Counted from the first letter of the stretch, positions 24,177 to 39,313 are shown. The stretch: 64,000 nt of DNA from Porogramme epimiltina (GCA_900155495.1 FTLJ01000232.1:61169-125168), one strand, 5' to 3'. Made by a program: numbers and translations. The notes: a model not told the origin generated them from the letters alone.

Positions 24177-24802
24177 CTATGAGAGGTCTGGCATCCGCCG
24201 CACGACCTTGCCCTCGTTCTTCACATGCTCCTTCAGCTGATCCAAAACCCGCGAGTCCGACCACCGCGCTGGCGGTGCCTTCTTCTCTGTTGCCCAGTAG
24301 TAGATATCCCAGTCCGGTTCGTCCATTAACTGCAACGTTCCGCCCCGCGTCAGCATCAGCCCCTACGTCCCTACATTTCATGCGGGCCCCGCCCCTCCTC
24401 CGAAGGCCAGCACCGCGCACGCAGAGCAATGAAAGACATGCGCACCTTATCAAACTCCCTCAGCTCTCCCTCGCTCATCGTCCCTAACCGCTCCGCCGCA
24501 AACGTGCTCAGCAGCAAGTCCGACTCGAGCGTGCCCCGCTTCCGGCTCTGGTACACCAAACGCGCGCGCATCCGCTCCACGGTCTCCCCATGACGTTCGA
24601 GGGGTTCAGGGGCCGGCGCGTCCGGCGGCGAGGTCGTCTTCGCGACGTGTTCGGGTGTGCCGGGGAGCAGCCACGGGTCCGCGCGGCGGGGGATGGTCGT
24701 CGAAAGCGTGCGGCGGGCGGACGCCGCTCGGAGGAGGGTGGCAGATGAGGAGGTGGAAGGCGCGAGCCGGCGAGCTAGTTGGAGCATGCGTGCCGTGGAC
24801 AT
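24177..24802 (-). CDS. SDH5: Succinate dehydrogenase assembly factor 2, mitochondrial (SDHAF2/Sdh5), 169 aa
   Basis: Two exons: 24802-24446 and 24329-24177. The protein promotes covalent flavinylation of the SDH flavoprotein subunit in the mitochondrial matrix. Residues 1-40 are Arg/Ser/Ala-rich without acidic residues, a typical targeting presequence. The family core is clear: [20 protein letters not shown] (81-100), LGTMSEGEL, then [16 protein letters not shown] after the intron. Length is normal for the family. The short C-terminal region ends VVRRMPDLS. Confidence 0.95.
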
Positions 24803-25139
24803 GGTGGTGTCCGCAATGTATGGCCGTAGGTATGTATGTGGTGGTGGTGGTGACGGTGTGGAGGCAGGCGCGCTCCGTTAGAGTGTGCGCTTGAGCGGCT
24901 AGGCCGAGGCACCGAACATCCGAAGACCAGTCCGGCTGAGAACCCGAACGCACTATTATTTGTATATATTCGCGAGTCTAGGACCGAGTTTACAGGCACA
25001 ACGAGCGCGGGTATAGCATACAATGAGAAAGTAGACCGCTGAGTGTGAAATCCTAAGAGGGACGACGGATTTAAGACGATTTCGTTTAGCGGAGAATAAC
25101 AACTTTGACTACCCCCGACCACAGCCAATCTACTCGGTT
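24803..25139. other. Spacer between SDHAF2 and the HET-domain gene
   Basis: 337 bp with the SDHAF2 promoter and the 3' end of the HET gene. An A/T-rich patch (ttatttgtatatattcg) lies near 24956-24972. No coding signal. Confidence 0.5.
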
Positions 25140-28100
25140 TTAAGTTAAAAGGACATCCATCGTTTCCAACTCCTCCATGGGTGGGCACCCCCTAGCGAGT
25201 GCTTCAGTAGGTCTGTATGTAAGGCGTGTTAATTGTCCGGGCGCAACGAAAGTGCATTCCAGTGGAGTTGTATGACCATCGCCCGTTCCTCCTGAACGCC
25301 GCAAGACCGCAGCGAGTAGGGACACGCTAGCATCCTGAGGCGGCTCCGAGTCGATGAATAAGAAAGCGTCAATGGCGTTTAACTCGCGCGCGGCAGTGGG
25401 AAGGATGCAGTTAAAGAATATTCTGATCTGGTAGGTGGATGCGGTGGCCTCGTGCACCAAGTTGAACTGCCATTGGTCCGAGTCTCTGTCCACTTCCTCC
25501 ATAAACGATGTCGGGATGGAGATTGGCGTGCGGAGACAGCCCACCGAGTACTTTGCACGTAACCCACTCTCGCCGCACTGAGCAGAACCAAAGCGGCCAT
25601 GGGCACTCTCCATCGCTGTTGTGAGCGCTCTCGGTGCCCAACGGAAGCCGGGGAGGCCAAGCTTCGGGCAGGGGAGCAGGGGGAATCGGCGGGGAACTTC
25701 TCCGAGCTGGCAGAAAAACTCTTTGAGACGCAGAGGAGCGGCATCTGGGCCCTGGATGTCGAGTAACGCACCTAGGTCGATGGAAGGGAGAAGAGAAGCA
25801 ATCGTGATAGTCTCGTCTTCGGGATGCGACGTTGTCCTGCAGCGAAGGAGCATGATGATGTCGTCTAGCGTAAATTCGTAAGCATGCGTTAGCTGGGTCT
25901 GTCGCTGTCCTCTCTTGCGATCGTCTTGGTGCCACCAGGGCTTTTTGGAGCGGAGGGAGACGCGGGCGGTAAACAGGGGGAGGAATGTGACGTAGTACGA
26001 ACGGAAGAAATACACGTCGCCTATGAGATCCTTGTCCGCGTCCACGAGCCCATCTGCGAACTCAAACACGAGTGTGCGAGCCAACAGGCCTTCTTGCAAC
26101 GTCCAGACGCGGCGGACCCACGCTGAGGTGGCGATTCTGAGGATGTTCATCTCCCATGGTTGTTCGCGGGTGCAGAGAGTGCGGATGCTCTGATCAAGAA
26201 CGACAACCTTGTCTGCCAAACGGTATGTGTCCGCCATAAGCTGAATTGCTTGCCTACGCGACGGTTTGTTGTACGGGACGCACAGAGAGTCCAGCCAAAA
26301 CGCGCCGCCAGTCTCCGGAAGAAGAGCCGCAGCCAGTAAAGCGAGTCGCCTGACTTGACAGGTCGGCAGACCCGCCTCAGTCATGCTCCCCAGTCCTTCG
26401 GCCCACACGTGGGAGAAGGCCACGTACGGTGTATCAGCCGCGCGGTGAACAGTTAGTTGCTTGCCATTATACCGCACGACAGGAATGTCGCCCGAAGAGA
26501 GAACTTGTTCGATTGCACCATCGGGGGGCCTGGTTCTTCCCGCCGCGCCACAGGAGCAACTGGGGTCGACGTGGCTGACCTCGTACGATCCCGTATTAGC
26601 GATTGTATGGAACCGGCAAATGTCTTTTGTGCACTCCCTGTGTCCCTCCGCTAATTCTTTTGTGAAAGGCCGAAGTCGGAGGAGACCGGATAAGGCGGCC
26701 TTGGTAAGGGTGAAAAGGAAATCCTCCGAAACTGTGTTGGGGCACCATCCCATGGAGATTAGTCTTCTCTCACAAGAGACGGTGATTATAAAACTCGAAT
26801 ACCGCGATGGATCATCTATCTGTCGTCCCAGGTCTTCAATTTCCGGAAGGGAGGCCCATAGACTGCTAGCGACGTTGGATAAAATTGTGATGAGGAGCGC
26901 TACTGCACAAATGACGCCCTGCACCTTGTCCGGGTGAAAACCAGCACGGAGTCCAACGGAAAGTCCCTTCCTCCCTTCTTCATCGACGGCGGCAAGAGCG
27001 CGACTGAGCAGCTTAGCGACGTTTTTGCCCTTGTTGAAGTAGGTAGAAGTACATTCTTGGTCTTTCCAGTACATGAACCACTTGAAGATGAGTTCGAATA
27101 TGCGTTTTCCCTCGAGCACTTCCGGTCCTGCATGTGAGCTTGGAGACAATAGTCGAGCCTCGGGGATCTTGATCCCGAAGAGGGCCTCGAGGAGGCCGAA
27201 AGTCATAGCCCCCACCCATAGGCCGACGTCGTCGTACGCAGTAGTCGCTTTGTCTTCTTGACGCAGGTCTGTGTAGCCGTTCAAGGTGGGGCAAAAAGGG
27301 TACCCATCATGAGCCGCCCCAAACCAGGGAATGTCAACTGGGTTTCCGAAGTGTGAACGCAGTATCTCGAACAGGAAGCGGTCTTCTTCCAACACGGGTT
27401 GAATTGCCAACGAGGCGAAATTGTCGGTATCTGGCAGAAGATCGTGTCGAAGAGGCTTAGGGGCAGCGTATTGTGTATTTTAGGACGAGTGCTCACCGAG
27501 ATCCACTGGAGGCGTGTCTCGACCGTACTGCGGCTCGAGAACCCACGGCATTGGAGACCATTTCGCATTTCGACGCAGAGTGCTCTCTTCCCTCCATAAG
27601 ACGGTGAGTGTGTATAAGAATGCGGTTGCATACATAGTATTCGAACCGATGAGGTAGATGCGTCCGGAGCGGTTACGCACGCTAGATGCGAGGTTGAAAC
27701 GTTGTTTATGGCGCGAGAGCGACCGGTCCATCGTGGCAAAAAAGAGCATTCCCGAAATGATGAATGAGAGGACGCAATCGAGGGTTGGCTTGTACTCGAT
27801 CGTTTCTCCGGCATCGGCATCCTGGAGGCAGTATTTGTAGGCAAGTAGGTTGACCAGTTTAGCAAACGAGGGCGGCCATTCTCCGAGAGGGCGTCCCTCC
27901 ACTGATTCGTAACAGTCATCTTTCAGTGTCGAAAGGGGAAATTCGACTTTAAACGCCTCGAAGGCTTCGCGATAAAGACGGTAATAGGCATGGCTGGTGT
28001 CCACGAAGAACTGCAGGTCGATAGGTATGATTGGGGCCCAGGAGAGGACCGACACGTGCTCCTCGGCCGTGAATATCCTCTATCGTCGCAGGTCAGCGAG

Positions 28101-28199
28101 CTTTCGACCAACCCAGCAGAATGAAAGGACGCATGCATTGGGGGCCACAGGTGTGATGATCCTGAGGGTATATAAGGTGCAATCTCCGTCCCCTTGCAT
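25140..28199 (-). CDS. HET-domain protein, 986 aa
   Basis: Three exons: 28199-28113, 28079-27497 and 27430-25140; phases close exactly. The HET domain (PF06985) covers roughly residues 556-720: YVAFSHVWAEG (560-), FWLDSLCVPYNKPSRR (about 602-617), VVVLDQS (633-) and WVRRVWTLQEG. It is preceded by a Cys/His-containing segment (CRFHTIANTGSYEVSH, DPSCSCG) often seen before HET in basidiomycete members. The N-terminal 500 residues have no domain I can name. HET domains trigger heterokaryon-incompatibility cell death in ascomycetes; in basidiomycetes the role is largely unproven. The first exon (MQGDGDCTLYTL) was chosen because it splices in phase through a GTTGGT donor; the large ORF alone lacks a proper ATG. 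Confidence 0.88.
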
Positions 28200-29825
28200 A
28201 GTGAGTTTAATGACTGCACGAAAAGGCCAAGAAGGGACAAGGGTAGGGCTAGGATTCAAGGAGGTCCCGGGGCGTAATGATACGATAGGAGAGGGAGGCG
28301 CAAGCCCAAGAACGAGCCCTCGGCGGAGCTCTGATATCTCTTCCTAAGGAGCGAGCTAAATCCGCTAGACGCGCCTGGTTTCATTGGGAGGGCAGTACAT
28401 TCTTAAGAACTTACTGTCATCCATCCATTTACACCTTCTAGGAACTTGTCCCTGCGCACAGGCTACAAAACCGTGCCAATGTCTGGAAGGCAGTGCTAGT
28501 CGTTCGGTCTACGCGGGCTGCGAGTTAACAGGGATATGGTCCACGTGTGGGTAAGGAAGACTTACGAGAATCTCATTGAGGAGTGGGAAAGATTGCGGTG
28601 CTCGCGGGAGTCCCCAGCACACAAACCGCGCATGATGGACGCGCGAACCAAGTAGTGATTCTTACTAGGCGCCCATGCAACTCGTCTTATCCCCCGCGCG
28701 CGACCTCAATATATTACTACAGTATAAGCCTAGGAGGTGGTGCTAGAAACGGTACATTGCGCAATGCCCAGAGTCAGTCATACGAGATCTATGCCCCTCC
28801 ACGCGCATCCCAAGACCCGGAAAAATCGAACGTATTAGAATTGCACCCAGCAGAGCCTATTCGCGTAGTAGCCGTCGAGAAAGCGACTGACAGGCGATGC
28901 ACGAGGACCAGGAGTACGACAAGACGAGGACGATGGATGACATTGAGAGTACAGGGGTGAGAGGCACAGGGAGGGAGTCGATACGTATACGTTATACTTG
29001 GGATATGCGTAACATGTACGGGTGAAGGGGTGGGCAGTTAAAAGAAGGAGGGTCGTAGTATTTATATAAAACACATGGCGTGCGTGCACGCGAGAAGGCG
29101 GGGAAGGGGAAAGGAATAGATACGAGGAACAAAAGAAGCGGCCGGCAGAACGAGCGAGCGCGAGAGCGACTAAACATTGTGACGAGGGTAGGCGGTCATG
29201 CGTCGGGCGTGTCGAGAGGGGGGCTACAGCAACGGAAACGAACCGGGAGGTAAAGAGCGAATGGGGGTGGGTGAAAAGTGGGGAGCAATGGAAACGAAAC
29301 CTAGCATAACCAACACGTATGCAGTGTGCACCGATGATGTCCGAGGGTACGTGCGTAAGGTATGGCGTCGCCGTCTTGGTCGATGATGATGAGGATGATG
29401 ATTTTGCAGCAGCTTCCGCCTCCGCCCTTTGGTCTCCTCACCGCCGCCTCGTCCGTCTCCTGATCGACCGACGAGCATTACTCCTCCTCCAGTCCACTCC
29501 GTCTCTCCGTCGTCGTCGTGGCGTCGCGCCGGATCGTGTTCACCGCCCCACCTACCCCGCACTGGACGTCTTGATGGCTCTCGTTCTCCGGCGGGCCCCA
29601 CGCGACCCATTACGTCGGGCGACCGATGGCCCGCGAACTGATCTGATAGCAAGAGACCATGTATATCCACACAACAGCCAAACGCGGTGACGGCATCCAT
29701 ACACGATGGCGAATACCAGCGGGGGTAGGGGGGTGAGGGGACGAGAGGGGAGGAAAGGGAGGAAAGATGCGTCTGTGACATGACGGCGACGAGATGGAGT
29801 GATAAGTACTGACGGTGTAAGGTCC
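28200..29825. other. Intergenic 1.6 kb between HET gene and PP1
   Basis: It contains the HET promoter and the PP1 3' UTR. Open frames such as 28583-28960 plus and 29224-29781 minus are low-complexity or overlap in several frames. No RNA gene is recognised. Confidence 0.5.
29382..29402. repeat. GAT trinucleotide microsatellite
   Basis: An imperfect GAT/GAG repeat of about seven units in the intergenic DNA downstream of PP1. It is not inside a supported gene. Confidence 0.7.
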
Positions 29826-32203
<2,378 letters not shown>

Positions 32204-35104
32204 TCATGACGTCGCGGCCTCAGGTCGCCGCGGGCGCCGTCTTCGTCGTCTGCGGACAGTTGGTGAGCATCGAAGAGAAGGACGTCTCCATTGCCCAACA
32301 CGCACCTTGGGAATATCGGCCCCTTTGGCATAGGGCGCTCGTCGAGATCAAGAGCAACGTTTGTGCCCATTTGGATGCCCTGGAGAGGGACACATGTTAG
32401 TCCGTTGTCATCGTACCAGACCCGCGAGCATGACAGATGCCGAACAGATCGCCGGGTCAGCAGCCCCTTTCGTCCCCAAAAGAAAGGGGCATGGTGCGCG
32501 ATGTCGATCGCGTCCGGAGATTAGCATTGAAGGCAGAAGCCATATCCGAGGGACGGCCCCTCGAACAGGGTCTCCGCCTGTATGCGCGCTGAACGCGATT
32601 CAATCGACCCGTTTCCGCATTCGCGCCGCATTTCAGCCGCGTGCGGGCTCTGGCGGGGGCGAGCGACACTAGCACATACGAATGGGAGCTGCACTACTCA
32701 CCTCGATCCACTCAACGACCGAAGTGACGTCCGTCGCCTGCAGCAGGAACTGCTCGCCCTCCATCCTCACCCGGACGACGTTCTTCCGCTTCTGGTAGTC
32801 GCTCGCGAGTCCGCTCTCCGCGTTCTGCAGCGAGTACTGCCGGAGGAGGTCCTTGGCCTCCGGCATGAAGGGCGCGTCCTTGCCGCATTCCTTCCCCTTC
32901 CCCTCCCTCCCCTGCCCCCGCTCGCGCTCCTTCCCCTTGTCTCCACGCCCCTCCAGGTGCGACAGGAGCCGGCTCCGCGAGAAGCGGGACACGCCCTCGG
33001 TCGACGAGGTCATCGATGACGCCGACGAAGCCGACGGCGGCGTCGGGGGCACCGTAAGCCCCGTCGACGCGGACCGCCCCGAAGCGAACGTAGACGCCGA
33101 AGTTGAAGTCGAGCTGCTTGCGTGCGTGCTCGCCGAGGAAATTGACGGCCGCGACGCGCCAAGCACGTCGAACGAGTGCCTCCCAGCTGCGGGCGGTGTG
33201 CTCAAGGGTGGCCGTGAACCTTCCTGGCGCGCGTCCATGCTGCGCCGCGACGCCGTCGGGGCGCCGCTCATCACCTCGAGCCGCCCGAGGCTCTTCGAGC
33301 GCTGCTTCCTCAGGAAGCGCGAGGCGATCCCGAGCCTCGAGCGCGAGAGCGAGGGCACCGGAGACGGCTCGCGTGACGGCCGCGGAGAGGCGGAAGCGGA
33401 TACCGGGGGAGGCGGGAGGGGCTCCGGGGGCTCTTCGACGATCTTGGGTATGCGTTCCGTAGGCTCCTCTTCGTGCTGGCGGGCGTTGGTCGGGGACTGC
33501 CTTGTGGCTGCGGTGGTACTGATAGATGTGACGTCGCCCACACCGACCTTGCTCTCCCACCAATGCTCGATCGCGCTGACCCCAGCCGCCTCCGGCGGAC
33601 AGCGATACACGCGGAGCGCAGTGCCTTCGAGTACGCAGTACACGCGCCGCCACTTGCGATCTTTGGCTTGGACGCCCGGCCTGACAAACTCCATCTTGCG
33701 CGGCATAGGTCCTGCGAAAAAGATGGCGTTCGAGTACCGAGGGAGCTCTTCGCGGCCCTCGTCTTCGTGCGGAGGCTGGTATGCTGGCACTTTACTGTGT
33801 CGACTGAAGACGGGGTCGGGGTATGGTGGCGGGTCTGAAGAAGGCTCGTAGACTTGTAATGATCGTCTTCGCTTAAGCATTGGAGATTGTATGACGTCGT
33901 CTGGGCTGTCGGATGGAGGCAGCTGCTCTGCAGGGGCCGCCACCTCTATGGTCTGAAGCTTCTTTGTCGGAGCACCTCCAAGCTTGGGGGTCACGATTTT
34001 ATTCTTCCCCTTGCGCGTCATGGCGTCGAGGTCGATCATGCTTTTCGACGCATGGTGGTATAGCGTAGGCCGCGGAGAATCGACCGGAGTGGCGGGCATG
34101 GGGATAATGCGAGGTAGCTGTATGCGGTCCAGTCCTCGCAACATGCTGTTGGGCCGGAAGTCGATGGGGCGGGGTGTACGCATAGGGGAGAAGGGGGGCT
34201 CGAGAGGTTTTGAGTTGAAGTAGTCGATAGAAGGGTTAGGGGAAGGGGACACGTGTGGCGTTCCTTGTAAACCAGCGTCACCAAAGAAGACGCTGAAACC
34301 GGAGGTGTCAACCGGGGGCAGAGACGCAAAGCGCGAAGGACCGGCAGAAGATGGGCCAGCGGAGGATAGTCCAATATAAGACGCAGCGCTTCGGGGGCCA
34401 GGGTCGTAATCGTCCTCGTCACCGCTTCCGTCCGACTCCCCTTCCCGCCCGGGGCTTCCCGTCGGCTCGTCTCCGTCTCCGTCTTCGTCTTCATCCTCTT
34501 CCTCCAGACTCGAGTTGTCGTGTGTCGCTTCCTGATCCGCTTCGCTCGGTCCCTGCCTCGGGAGCGCCGGAAGGCTCCGCAGCGGAGCTGTCGGCCGAGT
34601 GGGGCGAACGGGCTGGGTCGGTGTTGGTGGAGGTAATAATGGGAGATTGAGGATTGGCATCGGAGGCTGTCGGGTACGAATGGAAGGGGTCAGGCGTACG
34701 CTTCCTCCCGCTGTGATTTGCGCCATCAGGGGTGGAGGAAGGGTGGCGAGCCGAGGGGGGATAGCCCGCCTGCCCATAGTTGCGGATGAGGAGGCAATAC
34801 CATTGATCAGCTCCGCACTAATTGGCGACCTCGAGGGAAGTGTGTATGAGCGGGGGCTTGAGGGGGTGGAAGGTAACTTGGCTAGCGTCGGGGTAGTAGC
34901 ATCAAGGGTAGGGGGAAGACCTTCGAGATGTCGCGGAGGAGAGGAGCGCCACGGGGCATCTAAGACTTGACCGGGACGAGTCGATTGTGGTGGACTCCGG
35001 AGAGTGAGATGACATGATGGTTCCTCGTCCGAGTCTCTATCTTGATCGAAAGAGTGGTGTGCGCGCACCTCGACTTTGGTCAAAGCAGTAGAGCCCAGGT
35101 CCAT
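32204..35104 (-). CDS. PH-domain protein with split PH fold, 840 aa
   Basis: Three exons: 35104-32702, 32379-32306 and 32249-32204. Residues 1-465 are disordered Ser/Pro-rich, with an acidic run at 200-232. The first part of a PH domain (KDRKWRRVYCVLEGTALRVY, 481-500) and its second part (RKNVVRVRMEGEQFLLQATD to SVVEWIE, about 770-801) are separated by about 250 low-complexity residues. The C-terminus reads ALDLDERPMPKGPIFP, then a run of arginines created by splicing the last two exons. The architecture recurs in basidiomycete PH proteins as I remember them. Likely roles are membrane phosphoinositide binding and signalling or polarity, but no partner is indicated. The splice solution for the Arg-rich end is supported by exact phase. 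Confidence 0.8.
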
Positions 35105-36403
35105 TGACCGTGCTGACCTCCCGTACGCTGGGAGTCCACTGCTCTCGCCCTTGCTCTCGCCTTTTCGACGACTTGGGCGAAGCTGGGATAGATTCTTCCA
35201 GAGCCTACTAGTCCGCGTCTGTGGCTCTCAATTATAGCGAGCCGCTCCTATCGTGTTGGGCGAGTTGCTCACCAGCAAGTGAAGCCGGGCTTCCCGAGTC
35301 TCTGTTGGTGGAGGGTGCACTGTAGACATGCGAGAATAGTGAGAGGGGGGTTGCGTAATGGTGGGTTAAAGAGAGGAAGGTTAGACGACGCACACGATGA
35401 TACAAGGGTGGAGGAGGTCTCGCTAGAACCCGACCGGCGTTGGGTCGAGATTACGCTCCAAACATTAGTCGAGATCTATCGCCCGGGGGCGGAAAAACGG
35501 AGATCCAAACTGGTGGGGTGCCGCTAAGGGCCGAGCCTCTCTTAGCGTCGGCATCCGGGATCCGAGTACACTCCGATTAACTCCGCCCCGAAGACGGACA
35601 CCGAGTGACGAAGAGAGGTTAGATCAATGACGTCGACTGCCGCCAACCAGTGTCGCCCGAGGGGTGCGCAGCAGACCCACATCCTCAAGACATTTCTTTC
35701 TGACCATTACTATGCAAATTTTTGTATAGAGGGGCCAATATATACATCTCTAGTCCCTATGTGCGTCCTTCCAACAGAATACCAGGGAGCAATTGGAAGT
35801 CGCGTGCCATTGCTCGATCGTACCCGCCTTCCTAAGCATTGCGTCAGTGGCGGCCCACGGGTACGACGGGTATACCCCGCAATCACGCGCTAGCAGTCCC
35901 CCCGCCCGAACACGCGCAAAGATCGAAGTAAGACATCCGAAGTACGCAGTTATTCTGTATCGGATATCCGGATTGACGGCATGATGGTAATGATCAGTTG
36001 TAGGCATTCCTCGGCCTGCAGACAGAGGCCGGAGGATAGTGAAGGTTGGGGGGAATCCCTACAGAGATCAGAATGGATCCACGTGTAGGGCTAAGCACTT
36101 GCCTAGTCCAATATTAGTTGACTGCAATGACATCCGGCGGCGTTCGTAGGTTCCATCTTCCGACCCCCACGGCCGGTTCGCTTTCCCTGGCACCAATGCA
36201 ATTCCAGCGGTAGAGTATAGTTACTTCCTCATGACTTTGACAACTTGTCGTTTCAGCTCTCGATCTTATCCCTAGCGGAAGCGCAGAAAGACAGTTACCA
36301 TACTCCGATGATGTTCATGACTCGGTTTGAACCCGACAAAGTGCTTCAGGGGTTTCGCCCTGTCTGGGTAGCCTGGTATTGTCATGTTTAGGTCGAGGTG
36401 TAT
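35105..36403. other. Intergenic 1.3 kb upstream of tRNA-Gly
   Basis: It carries the promoter of the PH-domain gene. From about 35600 the sequence becomes more AT-rich. Open frames are short and featureless. Confidence 0.5.
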
Positions 36404-36474
36404 GCATTAATGGGGTAGTGGTAACCTGGGTCGTTGCCATCGACCCGCCGGGGGTTCGATTCCCCCTTAATGCA
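36404..36474 (+). tRNA. tRNA-Gly (anticodon GCC)
   Basis: A 71-nt cloverleaf. The acceptor stem GCATTAA pairs with TTAATGC, leaving discriminator A. The D arm contains GGGGTAGTGG. The anticodon stem GGTCG/CGACC encloses the 7-nt loop TTGCCAT, with T33, anticodon GCC and A37. The T arm is GGGGG-TTCGATT-CCCCC. No intron. The B box GGTTCGATTCC is canonical. Confidence 0.93.
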
Positions 36475-36483
36475 GGCACGTTC

Positions 36484-36489
36484 TTTTTT
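36484..36489 (+). terminator. RNA polymerase III T-run terminator
   Basis: Six consecutive T residues start 10 nt after the tRNA 3' end, the usual Pol III stop signal. Confidence 0.75.
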
Positions 36490-36654
36490 GCGAGACATGA
36501 TGCGGGGAAATGATGCCGAGGGTGGTGTTGCCGTCGCCCTGACCTTAGGGGCGCGTTTGTTCGCGTAACTCTCCTCTCGACTTTCATCTGGGCTGCTGGC
36601 TTTCACGTTCCAGACACTCTCAACGCTCTCTCACCTCACCTGTCTCTACCCATC

Positions 36655-38837
36655 ATGACCTTCAGGCTCTCCGCCGCCCTCGTCCTCTCTCTCCTCGCCT
36701 CTCTCTCCGCCGTTTCCGCTCAACAGACATGGTGTGCTACTTTCCTGCTCTTCCGACCCAGCCGACTCGCTAGACACTCGCCTTCTACAGTAACGCCACC
36801 TCCCTGTGCGGCGAGTCCGCTCCATGCTGCAGTGAGTACCTTCTACTGCTGTTCCGACTAATCCCGCCGTATTCATAGGATCTTGCTTCACAGGTGAATT
36901 CGGTTTCTGCGGCGAGGCCGACGTGAGTCCACTTTCCGACAAGTGTGCCTAAACGAAGACGCGTCCTAACGTCTAACATACAGTTCTGCTTGGGTGGCTG
37001 CAACCCCCTTGCGTCTGCCTCCCTCACGTCCTGCATGCCAGAGCCTGTCTGCCAGAACGCCAACGTGAGTGTCCTCTTCTGCTCTTCGTCCCCTTTCCCT
37101 ACACACCCTTCGCAACTCCACATGCGGTGTTGAGGCGCGGAACGATGAACGCAAGCGGCGTCCTGTGATCCATCAGCGGGTCGTTCTCCGATGCATCGCC
37201 CTTTGGTCATCAGGCTGCCCGTGCGTCCTCATTGAAACGCGGAGAGTGTTGGGCTTCGCTGCCTGTGTTCGACGGGTTGCATCTCCGATTACTTGAGTTG
37301 TGATCACGGGTTTCGTGCAGCGGTGGCCGCCGTGAGACCCTCCAGAACGTGGCGTTTCGGCTTGCGTTCGGATGCAACCAGCTCTGCGCGGCGGTGGCAA
37401 CGCCGACGGAGAGGAGTTACGTAGACCGACGGGACTCGACCGCTCGGCGTTCTGGTCCCTTGGTCTGTGCCTTCCAAGATGTGCCTTTCTTGTGCACGAG
37501 TGCGGCCGAGATTTGCTTAGCACCTTCTCCGCACTTTACAACATTTTGCACCGCTTTTACGCGCCACTGAGGTCACCATGCGCGTGGGAATAGGGCACGG
37601 GAAGTGCAACTTCTACCTTTGTAGTTCACATTTAATGCGGAGGTTAGAATTGGCGGTTCGATGCCCGGTTCCGTGTTCGGCTCCATCCACAAGTTCCCTG
37701 TCACCCTACTGATACATTTTGACTCACACGGAATACATAGCATACATTCACCGACTTCTCGCGCATCCTCACCAACGCGACGTATTTCGATGGCAACGCA
37801 ACGAAGTACGACTGGGTAGTCAACTCGGGCAATGTTATCAACTCCACTGCCGGCGAGCTCGCCTTGACGCTTACCGAGACCAACGGGGGTACTCGCATCT
37901 CGTCGACCCGCTACGTGCACTACGGGACCATCACGGCTAGGCGTATGTATTCCGAAATTTACGAGGTGTGTCTGAGCTGACCAGGACAACAGTGAAGACC
38001 GGTCGCTGGAGTGGTGTTGTGACCGCCTTCATCACGATGTCCGATATCAAGGATGAGATCGATTGGGAGTTTCCCGGTGACCAAACTACTGAGGGCCAAT
38101 CGAACTACTTCTGGCAGGGTGTCATCCGTCAGTAGCTTGATTAGTGGCCTCTCTGGTGGGCCCACCCCAACTAACATCTTGGTTCTATAGCGCAGAACAG
38201 GGACGGTGCGACTCACGGGAACCTCTCCGATACGTTTAGCAACTTCCACGACTTCACGGTAAGGAGACTATCTACATCATCGATTCGCTCTGACTAACAC
38301 GTGTTCTGTGCAGATCGACTGGCAGCAGGACACCCTGACCTGGCTCATTGACGGTCAAACCGTGCGCACTCTCAAACGTTCCGACGTCACCGACTCGACC
38401 GGCGTCTCCCGCTACCCCTCCACCCCGTCCCGCGTGCAGCTGAGGTACGTTGATCCCCGCGCCAGTGTCCGCCTACCCTCAGGACTCACGTCCCACGCAG
38501 CATCTGGCCCGCGGGCGTCAACTCCTCCGGGCAGGGCACCATTGACTGGGCCGGCGGGCTCATCAACTGGAACGACCCGGACTACCTGGCCGCGGGCCAC
38601 TTCTACGCCATCGTCGACTCGGTCTCCGTCACCTGCGCCGACTCCACGACAAACCCCGCTGACGCCCAGTCGTACGTCTATGGCGGCAACACGTCCTCGT
38701 TCACACCCACCATCGACGTCACGAACGAGACGACCGTTAGCGGCGCCGCGTCGCTCCGCGCGCTCGCGGCCGGCAACGGCCTCTGGACCGCGCTCGTCGC
38801 GAGCGCGGCCATGGCCCTCGGCGCGGTCCTCGTCTGA
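36655..38837 (+). CDS. CRH-type GH16 cell-wall transglycosylase, 366 aa
   Basis: Nine exons: 36655-36731, 36791-36831, 36894-36922, 36984-37064, 37741-37942, 37993-38127, 38191-38258, 38314-38444 and 38501-38837. Crh enzymes cross-link chitin to beta-glucan in the fungal wall. A signal peptide spans about 1-22. A Cys-rich chitin-binding-like module follows (CCSEFGFCG, FCLGGCNPL). The GH16 active site is DEIDWEFPG with E165, D167 and E169, the ExDxxE pattern of the family. WPAGVNSSGQGTIDWAGG is also typical. The C-terminus is hydrophobic (WTALVASAAMALGAVLV) after a Ser/Ala segment, fitting a GPI anchor. Intron 4 is 676 nt, against about 50-70 nt for the others. GH16_18 assignment is from the motif and domain order. 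Confidence 0.92.
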
Positions 38838-39313
38838 GCGGATGGCGTGGGTACTAGTATCTAGGATCGGATCTACCTTCTAGGATAATCGTCGCATGTT
38901 CTGTCGGATGGCTGGATCGGTTGTGTATGCGTGCGCTGGCGGGCTCTGGAGCACTACTACTTACTATGTTCATGAACACCTTGGTGGTGCTGACACATGT
39001 GGAGCTCGGGTGTACGTAGCCCGTCTCAATACATACCCTTGCATACCCCTCTTCCATACACGTCCTGTGAATGTTGTTGTCGGCATTGCTAACCTGTACG
39101 TGTTACGTGCGCGTACGATACCCGGTCGGCGGGAATGGAATAAATTAGTGTCAACACTGCTGTACATGGTGGACGATCACGAGCACTACTAGAGTATGTA
39201 TGAGCGTAGTACAACGATAGCGAACGATCTTGCGTCTAGTTGCATAACGATGAGGATTGCGACGAAGGAGAAACATATATCCAGAAAGAAAGAGAAGAAA
39301 CCGTCCTAGCTCA
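38838..39313. other. Convergent 3' spacer CRH / UNC80-like gene
   Basis: 476 bp with both 3' UTRs. No coding signal. Confidence 0.5.
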
